From NCBI RefSeq assembly GCF_020921035.1, contig NC_063158.1:13684001-13748000 (forward strand): a stretch of DNA of 64,000 nt, given 5' to 3'. Below are positions 21,258 through 33,741 of the stretch, one piece after another; the first letter of the stretch is position 1, and every line of letters begins with the position of its first letter. A model generated the notes under the pieces. It was given only the letters and a program-made list of their open reading frames with translations, made no database searches and was not told the origin of the DNA. Position numbers and translations under genes: made by a program. The DNA is from Rhodamnia argentea (Eukaryota > Streptophyta > Magnoliopsida > Myrtales > Myrtaceae).

Positions 21258-22799
21258 CTTTGTTTGAGTGCAACCTCTGTTTACTGGATATTTGGATGGT
21301 TTGTCATTTTTGGTTCTCCTCAAAGTCTATAGGGCTGATACACATGCGATGAGAAACTCTGATCGTTTGTGTTCACTGTGCAGTCTTGACTCAAGTTATT
21401 GTTGAGACTTGGGCCATGCCTATGCAACCCAGTTTCTATAGGGTGGTTGAAACAAATCCCCGGAGGGAGGCAGGAATATGAGAGGCGCAGCGTTTTCCTC
21501 GTGTGGTTGCTTTTGCCTTTTGTAGGTTGGTCAAAACAGAAACATTGAAATTGAGGACTTGACAAGATGGCAAAGTTTTACTCTCATTAGACTTGCAAAA
21601 AGGAAATGCTGCTGCTCAAATTTCTGTGAGGATATACACATAAGCGCTATTCCTAAAGTGGAATGAGATTAGTTGATTGGCTTGTACAAAGATGGCTCTT
21701 AAACCCTGCACTTGATTTTTTCGCTGCGGAGTAGCTGCTCAGGTTGGTCAAAGTAATGAAAATACTGTGAGTATCCACATATGGATGGGTAGGGCATTCT
21801 TATTCTTTCCTCGAGAAAAGTCGAAAGAAGTTACGAGCTGGTCTGTCTTCATTGAAAGGTTCGTATGCTAGTGCTATCACGTCGATAATTGCTCAACAGC
21901 AAGTTGTTTGTCTTATGGTGACAGATTAAGGATGCTCACAAACTGTCTTTATTTATCATGACTTCACTATTGTAGTCAGAAAAGCTCCAGCTTCTTCTTG
22001 CACACTCCAAAGGAGGAGTTCTTCCTCTGAGAAAGAACCTTGCCACCCTGCACTTATGACTTGGTCAAAACAGATTTGGCTGTGACAAAGGATATGACGA
22101 AACTAGAACTGTAAGCTAAGTGCCGGAGTATCATATTTTAAACCCTGAAGTTCAGTTCTGCTTTTGTTGTAGTTGTACTAATTGATTGTCATATATGAAA
22201 GATGTTGAACAAACTCCAATGTTCTGTTAACTTCCATATGGGTTGATTGGACCCTATTACCAGTCAAAAATGAATGTTACCATGTGCAGGAGGCCACAGG
22301 TGCTTTATAGAAATTGTTGGTAGAGCGTCTCAGAACACTTGTTTGAACTTATTAAATATTTTTTTTATTGCAACTTTGATGTTCGGTAGAATTAGTTCCT
22401 TAAAATGTGCACTTTTTCGGTATCCAATGTGATTTGATGAGCATCTTTTCTGTTTTTGAAGCTTTTAACTGGTGCTGTTACTTGTTAATCGACCCATGAA
22501 AGGTACTACTAGCTTGCTGGACCTCTTATTGGTCCAGCAGTATCTGTTGAATTTCAGGTGTGATAATTTTCTCTTTGGCAGATGTCTTCTTATTATGATT
22601 ATGACCAAAATACTAAAGTCGATAACTGCTGCTAGAGTAATAACAATGGATCTTTTAGAGCAGCCTCTTCCACCTTCACTCCTCCTACTTACACCTCTGT
22701 CCTCTCTCTTTGTCACTAACAAAAAAAAAAATGCTTAGATTAGTCACAACTTCAAAAATCGATGCCCGATTTCTGTTGCCAAAAAATAATCACTTCTCC
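21258..22799 (+). other. PPR1 3' region, no further gene
   Basis: Sequence downstream of the stop is conserved in all three units and holds no protein-like frame. Unit 1 lacks about 75 bp after CTTGTTA (22486) that units 2 and 3 keep (ACAAGACCCTC... through AGATTTTA). Open frames at 22465-22738 are composition-driven. Confidence 0.45.
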
Positions 22800-24200
22800 T
22801 ATCTAAAAGGAAAAAAGAGGAGAAAAAAATCGCTTATTTCTTGGACAGAAGACTACAGTGTTGCATACTGATAGGAACGGAAGATTTGCGTCTCCCATTG
22901 CTAGTTCAAATCTGGTTTTTGTATCTGACTGCTTCTGTTTCTTGCATACCCTGGAACAGCCCGGGGTGTGCAATCTCTTCCGCTTAACTAGATAATGCTT
23001 TCTCAACAAAGTTATGGAGGTCGAAACCTTCGAATCAGTGGCCCTCTTCCAGGTGAAAACAAGATGATGCCGTAACTGTAGATATATCATATATCCACGT
23101 CCAGTCACTTGACTTCCCACTCCATAGTCTGGAAACAAGTGAAAGAAGGAAAGGAGAAAACAGGACCTATGCAAATATAGAAGCATACTGTTCTATGAAT
23201 TATGCGAATGCTCTGTGCTGCACTCAAATGTAATTGATGAGCTAGCTTGCTTTATGCGGGTGTATGTGTTTTTCTCGACATATCTTACTAATCATCTCAT
23301 CTTCTCCTTAAGTAGATGCATGGCTGTCATCCATGCCCCTAGAACAATTCCTATAGATCATTCTTTCACCCTTGTCAATCCACCACATTTTGATTGCATT
23401 ATAGCCCCCGGGAAAGATCAGATTCAGTTGTGCAGCGCCACTTCACAACCCAAGATTTCAATTACTGGCCAATATGATGCCGAAGACACAGCTTCATTTG
23501 AAGGACCCTGAAGAATGGTACCCCGAATGTACTTGTCAAGATTTAACATATCAATTCTTGGAATTGTTTGAGGAAGCATAGTGAATCGGCAAGCAAAAGA
23601 TGCAGTTGAGGTAGGATTCTCATTCTTTTGACCTGTTTACTTCCGATTTTACTACAAGAGGGTAGCAAAAAGACTGGGAGGAGAAAGCACATAGAATTCA
23701 CCTGGAGCTCCATATTAAAGCCTCTTATCCTGGTAGAACTCGACTCATTTGCAAAGACTTGGTTGTTTGGCGCCGGAACTAATCTCACCAATTCATCACC
23801 AACATGTGCGATAATTTCATCATCGAGGATTATTATCGAGGATCGTTACTAAGCTTGAGATCACAGTGAACGGTAGGCTTCTTGCTATGGTGATGGAGAT
23901 AATGTGTAGCATAAGCAATGTTGATACCGATGCTTAGCCTTTAAAAGGCTCGAGTTTCTTGGCTCGTCACGTCCCTCGTTCTCTCCAGGAGTTAGATGTA
24001 GCCAATCCTCCAGGTTTCCAATGACCATAAATTCGTAGACTAGGGCCTTAAAATCGTCCACATCATTTGTCAATTCCTGAACAAGATGTCATGACCTTCA
24101 CAAAATTACAATGTTTGATGTTTCTCTATGCCTCGCTCTCACGCCATGAAAAGGCTTTGTCAAGACACCGGTGAAAGAGATTTCTTGGAAGAGGTCGGAG
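22800..24200 (-). pseudogene. Decayed second-family LRR-RLK kinase fragment, copy 1
   Basis: On the minus strand one can read, across frameshifts: NIKHCNFVKVMTSCSGID, VDDFKALVYEFMVIGNLEDW, INIAYATHYLHHH, VHCDLKLSN, then after a gap YSYGIIL and LHNFVEKALSS followed by a stop and AEEIAHPGLFQ. This is the kinase domain and C-terminal exon of a subfamily XII RLK. Its sequence (EFMVNGNLEDWLHLTPGE) clearly differs from the RLK1-4 family. LRR, transmembrane and ATP-loop regions are missing; the left end fades near 24200. A 10-bp deletion removes the LQEI segment kept in copy 2. Non-functional. Confidence 0.75.
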
Positions 24201-24283
24201 CCGGATTGTGTCTATTATTCGCAACCCGCCAGATTGAAAGAATCAGTGACACCGTTAGTCCTAACACTGATGAAGTAATGGGT

Positions 24284-24760
24284 TCAACCGTTTTTGAAGT
24301 CTGGTTCCATTTTCTCCTCTTCAGAACCACTAGGATGCATTGAGGAAGACGAAAGTCGGGCTCTCCATGGCATAACTTCCCATTTCCAACTATGGCTGGC
24401 GGTGATGCTTAGCCGTGCGAGAGGTACTTCGTCTCTTGCAAACTGGAATTGAACTGAGAGAACGAACTGATCTGTGTACAATGCTTGAGTGCGATAGCTT
24501 ATCATTTGTTGAGAGAGCATCTTGGACGTTTCTCTAAGCCCATGGGCCAAGCGAGCAATCATAGAAGAATGCAAGGAGCGTCTGGCTCAGTTGAAGTTCG
24601 TGAAGATTGTCCGTTGCCCACGTGAGTCCAATCAAGCTGCCGACTGGATTGCCAAAGCCCACCGCCAAAACATCTTACACCTCTAGTTGGTTAACTTTAC
24701 CATCTCAGCCTCTTTGGGATACTTTGTGTTCAGAAACTCATATGTTATGTTCATGGGGCT
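24284..24760 (+). pseudogene. RNase H-like (RVT_3) fragment, copy 1
   Basis: The + strand reads AIIEECKERLAQLKFVKIVR, then CPRESNQAADWIAKAHRQN and a stop. These are the closing motifs of the plant RNase H-like domain (the Asp of AADW is a catalytic-site residue in the family). Upstream the frame is broken by several stops. A continuation in another frame (WLTLPSQPLWDTLC) resembles the usual tail of these proteins. The overlapping minus-strand open frame is a shadow. Same fragment in units 2 and 3. Confidence 0.6.
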
Positions 24761-24764
24761 CCAA

Positions 24765-26005
24765 GTTGGACAACGATGGTCGACTAGCTCAGCCAGCTCG
24801 CGACGGGGCTCACGGAGCCACACGGAAGTAAGCTCACGGGTTTATCACGGCTGAACGACGACACGACTCACGGTGGCGATTTCAATCTACAATGAATAGC
24901 AGCTCGTGGTTCGGTGATGGCTCGGCAACTCTCGAATTCACGGGCCGACCTACAAAACAAAAGCACGGGTGACGTCGATGGAGGGTGGCGACTGCTCTGG
25001 CTGCAACCGACGACATCGGATGGAGCTGCAGATTGCAATGACAGTGATTTCTGGCGCAGCAGATGGACCGGCGAGGGTCTCTGTCTATTCGCGGTACACC
25101 GTCGTCGCGACGCAATGGCTAGCAGGGCTTGGTGGGGATGGAGACTCGACCTGTCGGGTGCTCGGGCAGCCACTGGTGGCCGTCGGCTTTGGTACGAGCG
25201 AGGCAGCCGGAGAGAGACGGTGTCTACTCGAGGAGGAGGCAACAGACCTCGTCATGGGCGAAGGCAGTGTAGCATTAGGTGAGGCACGGTAGCGACTGAA
25301 GGGCCCGACAACAATGGACGTCGTCAGTGTTGGGGATTCGATGACTGCTGGTCAGGGGCAGCAAAGGCTGTGCGAGGTGATAGCGGACGGGGGCGGCGAC
25401 CGGGGATTCTCGACTCTGCTCTTCCTCTGTTTAATTCTCACGTGTTCTGAGACTGAATTTGCCGACCTAGAGTTTTTGCTAGGTTCAATTTTTGTCTATC
25501 TATGGAATAGTCCCCCAAATTTTGGGTCTTTGCAATTTGATCATCAGGGACAAAATTTTGATCAATTAGACCCTCACGGGGCGGGCCCACCGATTGAATC
25601 GGCTTGGCTGGTCTGTGGCTTCTTTCGCAGCTTGTCTGCTCCTTGTCTGCTCCTTCTGTGCTTAATTGAGTTCTTTTTTCTATTTAATTAAGCTTTAACT
25701 GAAGGCCCTTTTCCCCTAATTAAAGTTTAATGGCCCGAATCAAGCTCCAGTTAGGCCCTAATAGCCTTATGAATTTCGACACACACCCCCTTGCAGGCTG
25801 AGTTTTGCCTTGGTTCACGCGTCGATTTCGAGTCCATTTTCGCCACCGGTCCGATTAAAATGCAAGAACACATGTATGGATAAATTAAACTAAACTACAC
25901 GAAAATTGATTTAAATATTTTTGCTAGGGACTATAGTTAGTTCCTAATTTTTTATGGAATAAATGATTAAATGAATTGCCAAAACTTAGGTGTCGACATT
26001 TAAGA
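24765..26005. repeat. GC-rich repeat module, copy 2 (LTR-like right end)
   Basis: Full-length version of the module: GC-rich left part with overlapping open frames on both strands but no known domain, then an AT-rich right part with the near-palindrome GGGACTATAGTTAGTTCC and the end GGTGTCGACATTT. The terminal GGTGTCGACA, read on the other strand, is TGTCGACACC, like many plant LTR starts. No coding retroelement sequence is attached. Confidence 0.4.
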
Positions 26006-26122
26006 ACATAGAGCAATTCCTAACATACTAGTATTTCGCGCAACAATTCAGCCACAGAGAGCCTTCCCTAGTCAAACTGCACAAACCTAGCTTTCCTTTT
26101 GAATCAAATTTCCTGTAGCTAA

Positions 26123-26658
26123 GGGTTTGTTTGGTAATTCTTTTTTTCCCGAAATAGAAAACGAATATAAACCCATTTGTGTACGTGTTGATAGAGGAAA
26201 AGCAAGTGGCGACACCAGGCTAAATGACTTTTTGTTCTCGGGAGCAAAAACAAGAAGTAAAAGAAAGTAATTTCTTTGTTACTGGGAACAAACAGCGAAA
26301 CAAAGTCATTTTAGAAAAACTAGCTCAATATAACTTGGTACTCATCTTTACAACCACGAGTCCACTGCCGGTCATTGTAGGTCGTCAATTGCCATTGCCG
26401 TCGACGGCCCCCGCCGTGGTAGCCGACGGTCCTTACCACCTCCATTGGCTTTTTTATAATTAAATATAAAAAGTTAAGAATATAAATTTTTAGGTTCATA
26501 CCAAACAAATTTATGTTCCTGTTATATTTCGGAAATAGAAATTTTGTGCAGTTATCAAACGCGTTCTTCTATTTAGAAGCTGCCCTCGGGACAAAATAAA
26601 AAAAATATCATTTCTACTCGGAATTATTCTCGGAATCGAAAAGTCACCACACGCGCCC
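26123..26658. mobile_element. Tourist-like MITE, copy 2
   Basis: Begins GGGTTTGTTTGGTAAT and ends CACGCGCCC, with TAA at 26120-26122 and 26659-26661. Same insertion site as copy 1, so it was inherited through the duplication. Confidence 0.7.
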
Positions 26659-27011
26659 TAATTGATAGCAATTCGTACTAGAAACCATAAAAAGAAGAAG
26701 AAGCAGCAGCATGGCAATTTATTTCGAATTCATTTTATTATACTACAGCACCAAAACAAAGTTTTAGTAAACTTATAGTACTCAATAATGTGCGTGCACA
26801 TTACGAGCCTTATGCTAGCTTGAAACATGTACAGAGGCGGATGGTGAAAGATAACAACTATCATCTTTAAGGAAAGATCTTCGATAATGTATTTTACCCG
26901 CACGTTTGCGGATGCATAAGCAATACAGATTGTACAATGACGAGAGAAGAGACAAGTTCTAATAAAATTTATGCTATAGAGTATAGACCTGTGGTTTCAT
27001 TGTTGTCCGTG

Positions 27012-30000
27012 TTAACCCCGTGCAAAGAGTTTCTCTCCGATCTTTTGCAGCTGATTTGCAGCTCCGCTGATGCTCATCCGCCTTCCGGGCACTTCATCGG
27101 AGCAAATGACTCCAATATTGTATAATGTAACCAAGCACTCTTGAAATATGCCGTCGCTTGCGGAGAGCCAATGCTGAGGATCGTTGGGGCTTGAATGATT
27201 CTCTCTTTCTTGGAGCAGAATGCGATCCGTAATTTTTAGCACTCGTTCGTGCAAAGCTTCTGCCACAAAGCTATGAAGAGTCAAATTGTCTCCGAAGGTG
27301 TCATTGGTGGGACTCAACCCCGTGAACATCTCCAATAAGAAGATGCCGTAATCGTAGACGTCGCCTTCTCTTGACACCTTGCATCCCATTGTATATTCTG
27401 CCACAAATGTAGATTATAGTGCGGGCGAACTTTTGGAGTGCAGATCATTAAAGCAGAGTGTAATGGGCGTAAGAGTTATCATGCGGCTACAAAACTCACA
27501 AAAAGACCCATCAACATCTTTTACCTAAATAAACTTTCTTGCTTTGAAAGAGAGATTACCCGGTGGAGCATAACCGATTGTTCCTCTTATGCCCACCGAG
27601 CTCGTCCGATTAGCCACGGTATCAGAGGATGATCCAGGGAGGAACTTTGCCAATCCAAAGTCACCAACATGGGCGACCATCTCAGCATCTAAGAGGATAT
27701 TGCTCGGCTTTAGATCACAATGTATGATGGGGATGTGGCATTGGTGATGGAGATAGTCCAGTGCAGAGGCGACATCAATAGCAATGTTTATCCTTTGAAA
27801 GAAATTCAATGTCCGGGTAGGCTCATTCCCGTGAGATGGTGTTGGGTTTGGGTGTAACCACCTTTCGAGGCTTCCATTTTCCATGTACTCATAAACTAAG
27901 GCCTTAAAATCATTTTGCTGATGATCAATACTCGAGCAAACCGTCAATATCTTTAGAAGATTTCGATGTCTCACGTTCTTTAATGCCTCGCACTCCGCCA
28001 GGAAGCTCTTCAGAGCACCACGATGCACTAAATGAAGCACCTTCACCGCAACGGTTGTAACATTTTCCTTAAGTATCCCCTTGTAAACAGAGCCAAAGTT
28101 TCCAACACCGATCAAATTCATTGAAGAAAAATCATCGGTTGCTTTTAAGAGTGCTCGATAAGATATGTCTGGACATGGATCATCCATGGAAGTTGAAATC
28201 GGTTCTTTTACTTTCTTCTTCAACCAACGAAGATATAGATAAACCATAACAAGAGCTATTCCAAGAATGACAAAAGTAGCACAAGCCGACGATACCAATA
28301 TATGGATTTTTTCTTCTCTTGGAGCGTTTGGAGATGCACTTGGGGAGGTGAAATGCTGGCAATCCCCCACAAAGCTCATCGTTCCCAACAATAGAAGTCG
28401 CGGTAGCATTCTCAAAGACTCCTTCAAGCGGTAGCATGCCTTCAAAGCTATTGTAAGACAAATTCAAAAGTTTCAAGGACCGAAATAATGCTAAACATTC
28501 TGGAATCTGACCCGTCAAATTGTTGCATGAAAGATCTAGCTCTTCAATACCTCCTAACGATGCGATCGATTGAGGAATGGACCCACGGAAAAAGTTTCCC
28601 CCCATCCTCGGTGAGGTCAATCCAGTACAATCTCCTAAACTATTTGGGATTTCACCTACCAACTTGTTGTCGGAGATGTCTAACTCGGTCAGAGTCTTCA
28701 AGTTCCCTACTTCCATGGGCGGAACCCCACTCGGATGGTTCCGAGACAAGTTCAAAATGATTGTTATCGAGGAGAGACCAATGAGCTGTGGGGGTATGGT
28801 ACCGCTGAGATTATTATTAGAAAGATCAAGTCACCGCAGAGATTGACACTTTGACGGATGTGAAGGAATTTCCCCATGAAAGTTGTTCCAACGAAGACTT
28901 AGCATGATCAACTTGGTTAGATTCCCCAAAGAAGTTGGGATAGTCCCTCCCAGGTTGTTATCCATTAACTGCAATACCCCTAGATTTTGCAGATTCCCGA
29001 AATTTGAGGGAACCTCCCCCGAAAACTTGTTGGAATACATATCTAGCCGGTGCGGGTTGACTAGACTTCCAATCTCTCCGGGAATCGCACCAAATATAAG
29101 GTTCTCACTCACGTCGAACACTACGAGAGTGCACGAGAAATTACCTATGCATTTGGGCGGTGCCCCGCCAAGTCTGTTCCAACCAATTTCGAAGAAATCT
29201 AGTCTGGTGGAGTTTGTCAATGAGCATACGAAGCTCAAGTCTTCAGAATTCCCATTTCCCAGCTGGTTATCGAAGATGGAAAAATGCCAAAGCCTAGGCA
29301 TATTTCCGAAAGAAGGCACTTTCCCTGAAAGCTTGTTCGGTCCGGATTGAATAACCTCTAGCTTTGTCCAATTGGACACCGAGGGAGGAATCGGTCCCTC
29401 AAGTTGGTTCGTGGAAATGCTGAAAATTTGACGATTTGGGAGCGTCAAGCCTAAGCCTGCAGGAAGACTCCCTTGTATCCGGTTGTCTAAAACGCCGAAC
29501 TGGGTTAGAGAGGAGAGATTGAGCAATGAAGGCGGAATTGTACCGGAGAATCTGTTTCCCGAGACGGTGATAGTATGTAAACTTGTCGGGCGGCCTAGAT
29601 CTTCGGGAATGCTCCCGCCCAAGTTATTTTCCGTGAGTTGAAGAACCTGCGGTGAAGATAAGTTCCCAAAGAAGGAAGGCACATTTCCAGAGAGTGCATT
29701 TTTATAGAAGGACAAAAATCGTAGCTTCGTAAATGAACCGAGTTCTGTGGGAATTACTCCGATTAGTTGGTTGAATGGAATGCTGAGGACTACGAGCTTT
29801 GAGCAAGCTGACATGTTTCTAGGAATTTCGCCGGCCAGTGAATTGTTGTCTAGCCGTAGAAAACGCAGGCGGCGCAACCGCCCGACTTGCGGAGGGATTT
29901 CTCGAACGAGACTATTATTCTGGAGATCAATTTCACTCAAGAAGCTTAGGTTTCCAATGTGAGGAGAGATGGGCCCCGAGAGTCCTAGCGATGTCAAGTT

Positions 30001-30255
30001 CGGGGCCGTAACCCTCGGGTGCCTCGGGCCGCATGTGACACCGTGCCAATGGCAAAACCCGACGGTGTCATTCCACGAGGCAAGCGCCCCGTAAGGGTCT
30101 TTGGCTGCGGCCTTAAATGCGAGCAGCGCGAGTTTGTCGGTTTCATTTGTGGCGGAGGAGGCTTGGATAAAGCACGGTGCAAGAGCGAGAGACGAGAGAA
30201 GGAAACGGCATGCCGGTGCCGGATACCGCACAAAACTGAAGTGCCCAAGTTCCAT
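27012..30255 (-). pseudogene. RLK2: subfamily XII LRR receptor kinase with a nonsense codon and a frameshift
   Basis: Exon 1 is 27560-30255 and exon 2 is 27012-27397, with the same GT-AG intron as the other copies. From ATG 30255: signal peptide, LRRNT_2 cap (LLAFKAAAKDPYGA), LRRs, transmembrane helix, non-RD kinase (HCDLKPSNILL, DFGLAK) and exon 2 with the second half of the kinase. Codon 475 is TGA (28831-28833) where the other copies have TGG of LRWLDLS. Farther on, a run of six T at 28307-28312 (five in RLK1, RLK3 and RLK4) shifts the frame just before the transmembrane helix. Without both lesions the product would be about 1026 aa. The potential product is a 474-aa secreted ectodomain fragment. 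Several LRR Leu positions are Pro. Confidence 0.85.
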
Positions 30256-30865
30256 AGCTCGAGCAGAAGTTGGTAGAAATGAAAGGAGGGAGGGAGCTTA
30301 AGACTTTAAGAGGAAACTGTGAAGGGCCTTTCTGGTTTTTCCTTTTTCCAATGTTGCAGACAAGCCAAAACAACAGCTAACCGAGTTGGTTTTCTCGGGC
30401 ATCCAAGTTGCACTACTTTCTCGTCCGAACCGTCCCAACCAAACGAATCTTGACTCGGGTCGCGATTGCAAAGTCGGTGAAGCTATGTGCTTTGCTGCAT
30501 CCGGAATCTCCGGATGACGGTGATGCATGTGCCTAATATTTTCTCTTAGGAAAAGTCTTGCTCGATTGCACACGGTACTAGCCGCGTTATCAATTTTTTT
30601 CACAATTTCCTTTCCTTTTCCTTTCTTGTTATTTGCCAGCCCCGAGTTTGTGGCTCGCATTTGACCGTCCAAGTGGATGGTAATGCTAGCAACCGTCTTT
30701 CTCGCAAGTAGACCCGGTAGACCTGGTCGCTCCCATTCTTTCCATCCACGTTGGAAAAGACTTTTGACAGGCCGTGTGTGCATCCGGAGTCACCGGAAGA
30801 CATTGATGCACGTACCCAATATTTTCTCGTAGGAAAAGTCTTGCCTGACCGCACACCGTACTAAG
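30256..30865 (-). promoter_or_regulatory. RLK2 5' leader and proximal upstream region
   Basis: The same pyrimidine-rich leader as RLK1 precedes the ATG. The motif TCCATCCACGTTGGAAAAGA with CTTTTGACAGGC occurs near 30738. A TTGACC W-box core is at 30661-30666 (ATTTGACCGTCC). Such cores are WRKY sites in defence genes, so their presence in an RLK promoter is plausible but not proof. Confidence 0.35.
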
Positions 30866-31486
30866 GGAGTGCATGATAACATTTCTAGAAGGGGATTTCT
30901 GCTCTAGAAATACTTTTAAGGCAGAAATTTGTTTGGTAAAAATTTTTACTTTTGAAAAAAATTTTCACTTTTGAAGTTATTTTTTTCCTAACTTTGAGAA
31001 GTTAAAATAATATCTTCTCCAACTCAAAAAGTACTTTTCGCCTCACTCTCTTTTCGATCATATCCACATCTACCAACCTCCGCGACCGTGGACCGTCGTC
31101 GATCGCCGCCCATCCCCGACCTCCACGGGTCGCCGCCCACGACCACCGCCAACCGCCGACCATCGCTTGCCCCCGCCTACCGTGGACCTCTACCAATCGC
31201 CACTTGCCGACTGTCCTCGATAGCCAACCACCGCTAACCTCCACCGGCCGTGGATCGTCGCCGGCCTCCGTCCATCGTGGACCTTCACCGGCCACAACCC
31301 ACGACCACCACCGACCATCGCCCGCCTCGGCCCACCGGAGACCTCCGCTAGCCGCCACCCGCCGATTGTTCCGGATAGCCAACCACCGCCAACCTCCATC
31401 GGTTGTCGCCCATTGCCGCCCGCGATTGCCGACCACCGTTGCCAACAACCGCCAACCACGGAATCACCGCCCACTACCAACCTTCG
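30866..31486. mobile_element. Unit 2-specific insertion with CCACC/GACC-rich minisatellite
   Basis: This stretch is absent from units 1 and 3. It starts GGGAGTGCATGATAAC, has an AT-rich part, then about 400 bp of imperfect repeats built on CCGACCACCGCCAACCTCC. It is flanked by repeated promoter sequence (GGAAAAGTCTTGC at 30832 and 31488). The long frames at 31002-31561 translate as repeated Trp/Gly/Arg strings and are not genes. It may be part of a TIR transposon whose right end is lost. Confidence 0.45.
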
Positions 31487-32600
31487 GAAAAGTCTTGCTC
31501 GCATGTACACGGTACTAGCCGTGTTAAGCTTGCCATCAATTTTTTTCATAAAAACTCCCATTCTTTCCCGTAAATAGACGCGGTAGACCGGTCACTCCCA
31601 TTCTTTCCATCCACGTTGGAAAGGACTTTTGACAAGCTAGCTACGTATGCATCCAAAGTCACTGGATGACGTTGATGCATGCATGTATCTTTATATCTAC
31701 GTCTTGACAGGACAATCCAATCCCATCTGTCATGTCCCATAATTTATCAACACTCATATGATTCCGTGGAAACTCCTCTGTCCTCTATTTCGCACATTTC
31801 ATTTTCCCTTTTCTCCATATTTTTTTTTCAATTTTTGAATTTTGGAAGTAACGCTGGTCCTATTTCATATTTCCTTAAAACTTTTCTCTGTCCGCCACGT
31901 GGAATGCCACATAGGATGCCACCGCAGCACTCCCCAACAGCTTCAAAGCCTTGCTTACGTTTTCGTTTAGATTTTAACGGAACGTAACAACGAAAAATAT
32001 ATAATTCAAGGACCATATTGGCCGAAAGACGAATACGGGGTTGTCGATGCACAAATTGAAGCCTTTGCATTAGTGAAATTGATATAAGTAGTAAGCCTCC
32101 GAAAGAGCAATGCCGGAGAATTCGCACTTACGCCCTTAGAAAAATCCAATACACAAAAGTTACATTATTGAGATGTGGGACTGATTATACTAAGGCATAT
32201 TTAGACAACACTTGCTATGTGTATCGAGATCCTTTTAATTGCTGCATACCAGAAGGCTTGACATGAAATCTATACATCCTTATTCATCCTGTTAAAATAT
32301 GTCTCAAGTTTGAATTTGTGAACGTGATCTAACTTTTGATTATTTTTTGCTATGGGATAAATATGAATATTCTAAAGATTTATTTCAATATTCTCCTTGA
32401 TTGATGTTTCCCAGTCAAAGTCCGATCATGTACTGGAGTCGCCGATGCAATAAAAGGAAAAGGTAAAGTCCAAACTTGGACTTGCTGACCGAATCGGTCT
32501 CCCGACCACGGGAGAGCTCGGTTTCATGTATGCTTTCCCTTAATTTAGGTATTCTTTATGTTAGATATGCTCTCCCATAATTTAGGCGTTCCTTAGACTG
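31487..32600 (-). promoter_or_regulatory. RLK2 distal upstream region with deletion junction
   Basis: Homologous to 8200-9240 of unit 1, including the TCCATCCACGTTGGAAAGGA motif at about 31605 and the RY-like CATGCATG near 31677. At about 32580-32600 the sequence jumps to what is 14390 in unit 1, so about 5.1 kb (ghost RLK flank, TGA remnant, RNase H fragment, foldback element) is missing here. Confidence 0.5.
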
Positions 32601-33195
32601 TTACTAACAAATAAGGTTCCATAATATAGAACTCGATGAAGAAGCCTCCGTAGAATCTGAAAATTCAGGAAAAGATACACAACTCAACGCAATTAATTGA
32701 ACCCAAAGTCGAAACCAAAGAATATACGCTCTTATAAAAGCAAAAGCAAATCCTAGGAATTGGAAAGAGACGATGCGCGCTCCACTCAGAAAGAGAGAAA
32801 TGGAGGGGATCGAAAAATTATGCTCTTCGAAAATTTCGGCAATGCGCATGATCACAGCGCTCCTTCAATGGTAGTTCTCGTGCTCATAGGCGACGTTAGC
32901 CAGAGAAAAGAACAGCAGCTACACACATTCACAATTAACTAGGAAAGCACACGCAATCCAGCCGCCTCCAAACCATCTGCAACGTCAGTGAGCGATCGCG
33001 CGATCAAGAAGCTGGACCTTGATGACGAAGATGAAGACGAAGATGAGGATGGAGTCAATATCCGAACTGAAGGGCTCTCCTCCGGAGTTGGAGAATCGCC
33101 GTCTAGGGTTTACTGGATTTGTGGAAGAGTCGACGGTGGCGGAGTCGACGAACGAGGAAAGCGGTGTCGGGATTTCACCAGAGAGAGCATATTAG
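32600..33195 (-). other. Conserved unidentified segment, copy 2
   Basis: Copy of 14390-15015. This copy has the longest minus-strand frame (from near 33190, LSGEIPTPLSSFVDSATVD...). Protein identity unknown. Confidence 0.35.
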
Positions 33196-33227
33196 GGTTT
33201 TGAAATGTATTTTAATGTATTATGTTT

Positions 33228-33741
33228 GGGAAAATTTCAAATAAGGGCACTTCATGCCTTCAGTTTTCTTAAATGAGGGCCTTAATGAAATGTCTCATTT
33301 GTTTTAAAGAATGGCCCATTTTCGTCTTTTGCTCTGTTTATTATTTTTATTTTTTTGTTGTTGCAACCAACAAGGCCGTCCCTCGCGGCCATCCATGGGT
33401 GGCCTCGCCCGAGTAGCATGATGCCGCCCTTGTGGCGGCCTCGCCTTAACAGCCACGTGCGAGGGTGGGTCCTCGTTGATTGCGAAGAGGTGTCTTGTGA
33501 AGTGAAGAGGTATCAAAATCAAAGTCGATCATAGTTGCGAAGAAGAAGAAGATGACGTGATGATCCGGTGAGGGCTTGCCTCGCGCGGCGAGGCGACCCT
33601 TGCCAAGATTTGGCAATGGCCAGCCTTGCCCGGTCCTCGCCATGAGCCGGCCATCGTGAGACCCTTATTTTGAAATAATGTCAAGTTCGAGTCCTTATTT
33701 GAGAAATAATGGCACTTTAAGCCCTTAATAGAAATTTCTTG
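33228..33741. mobile_element. GC-rich inverted-repeat element, copy 2
   Basis: Same ends as copy 1 (AAATTTCAAATAAGGGCACTT left; inverted at right near CTTAATAGAAATTTC), interior partly deleted. Confidence 0.5.

Noticed and set aside
24868-25691. Open frames on both strands of the GC-rich module, including a 125-aa frame from 25314
   Set aside because: No domain, frames are not conserved among the four copies, and high GC lowers stop frequency.
28488-29350. Plus-strand frames of 89-155 aa within RLK copies
   Set aside because: Antisense shadows of LRR repeats.
31002-31561. Two long GC-rich minus-strand frames (148 and 123 aa)
   Set aside because: Repeated Trp/Gly/Arg strings from the CCACC minisatellite; open in several frames by composition.
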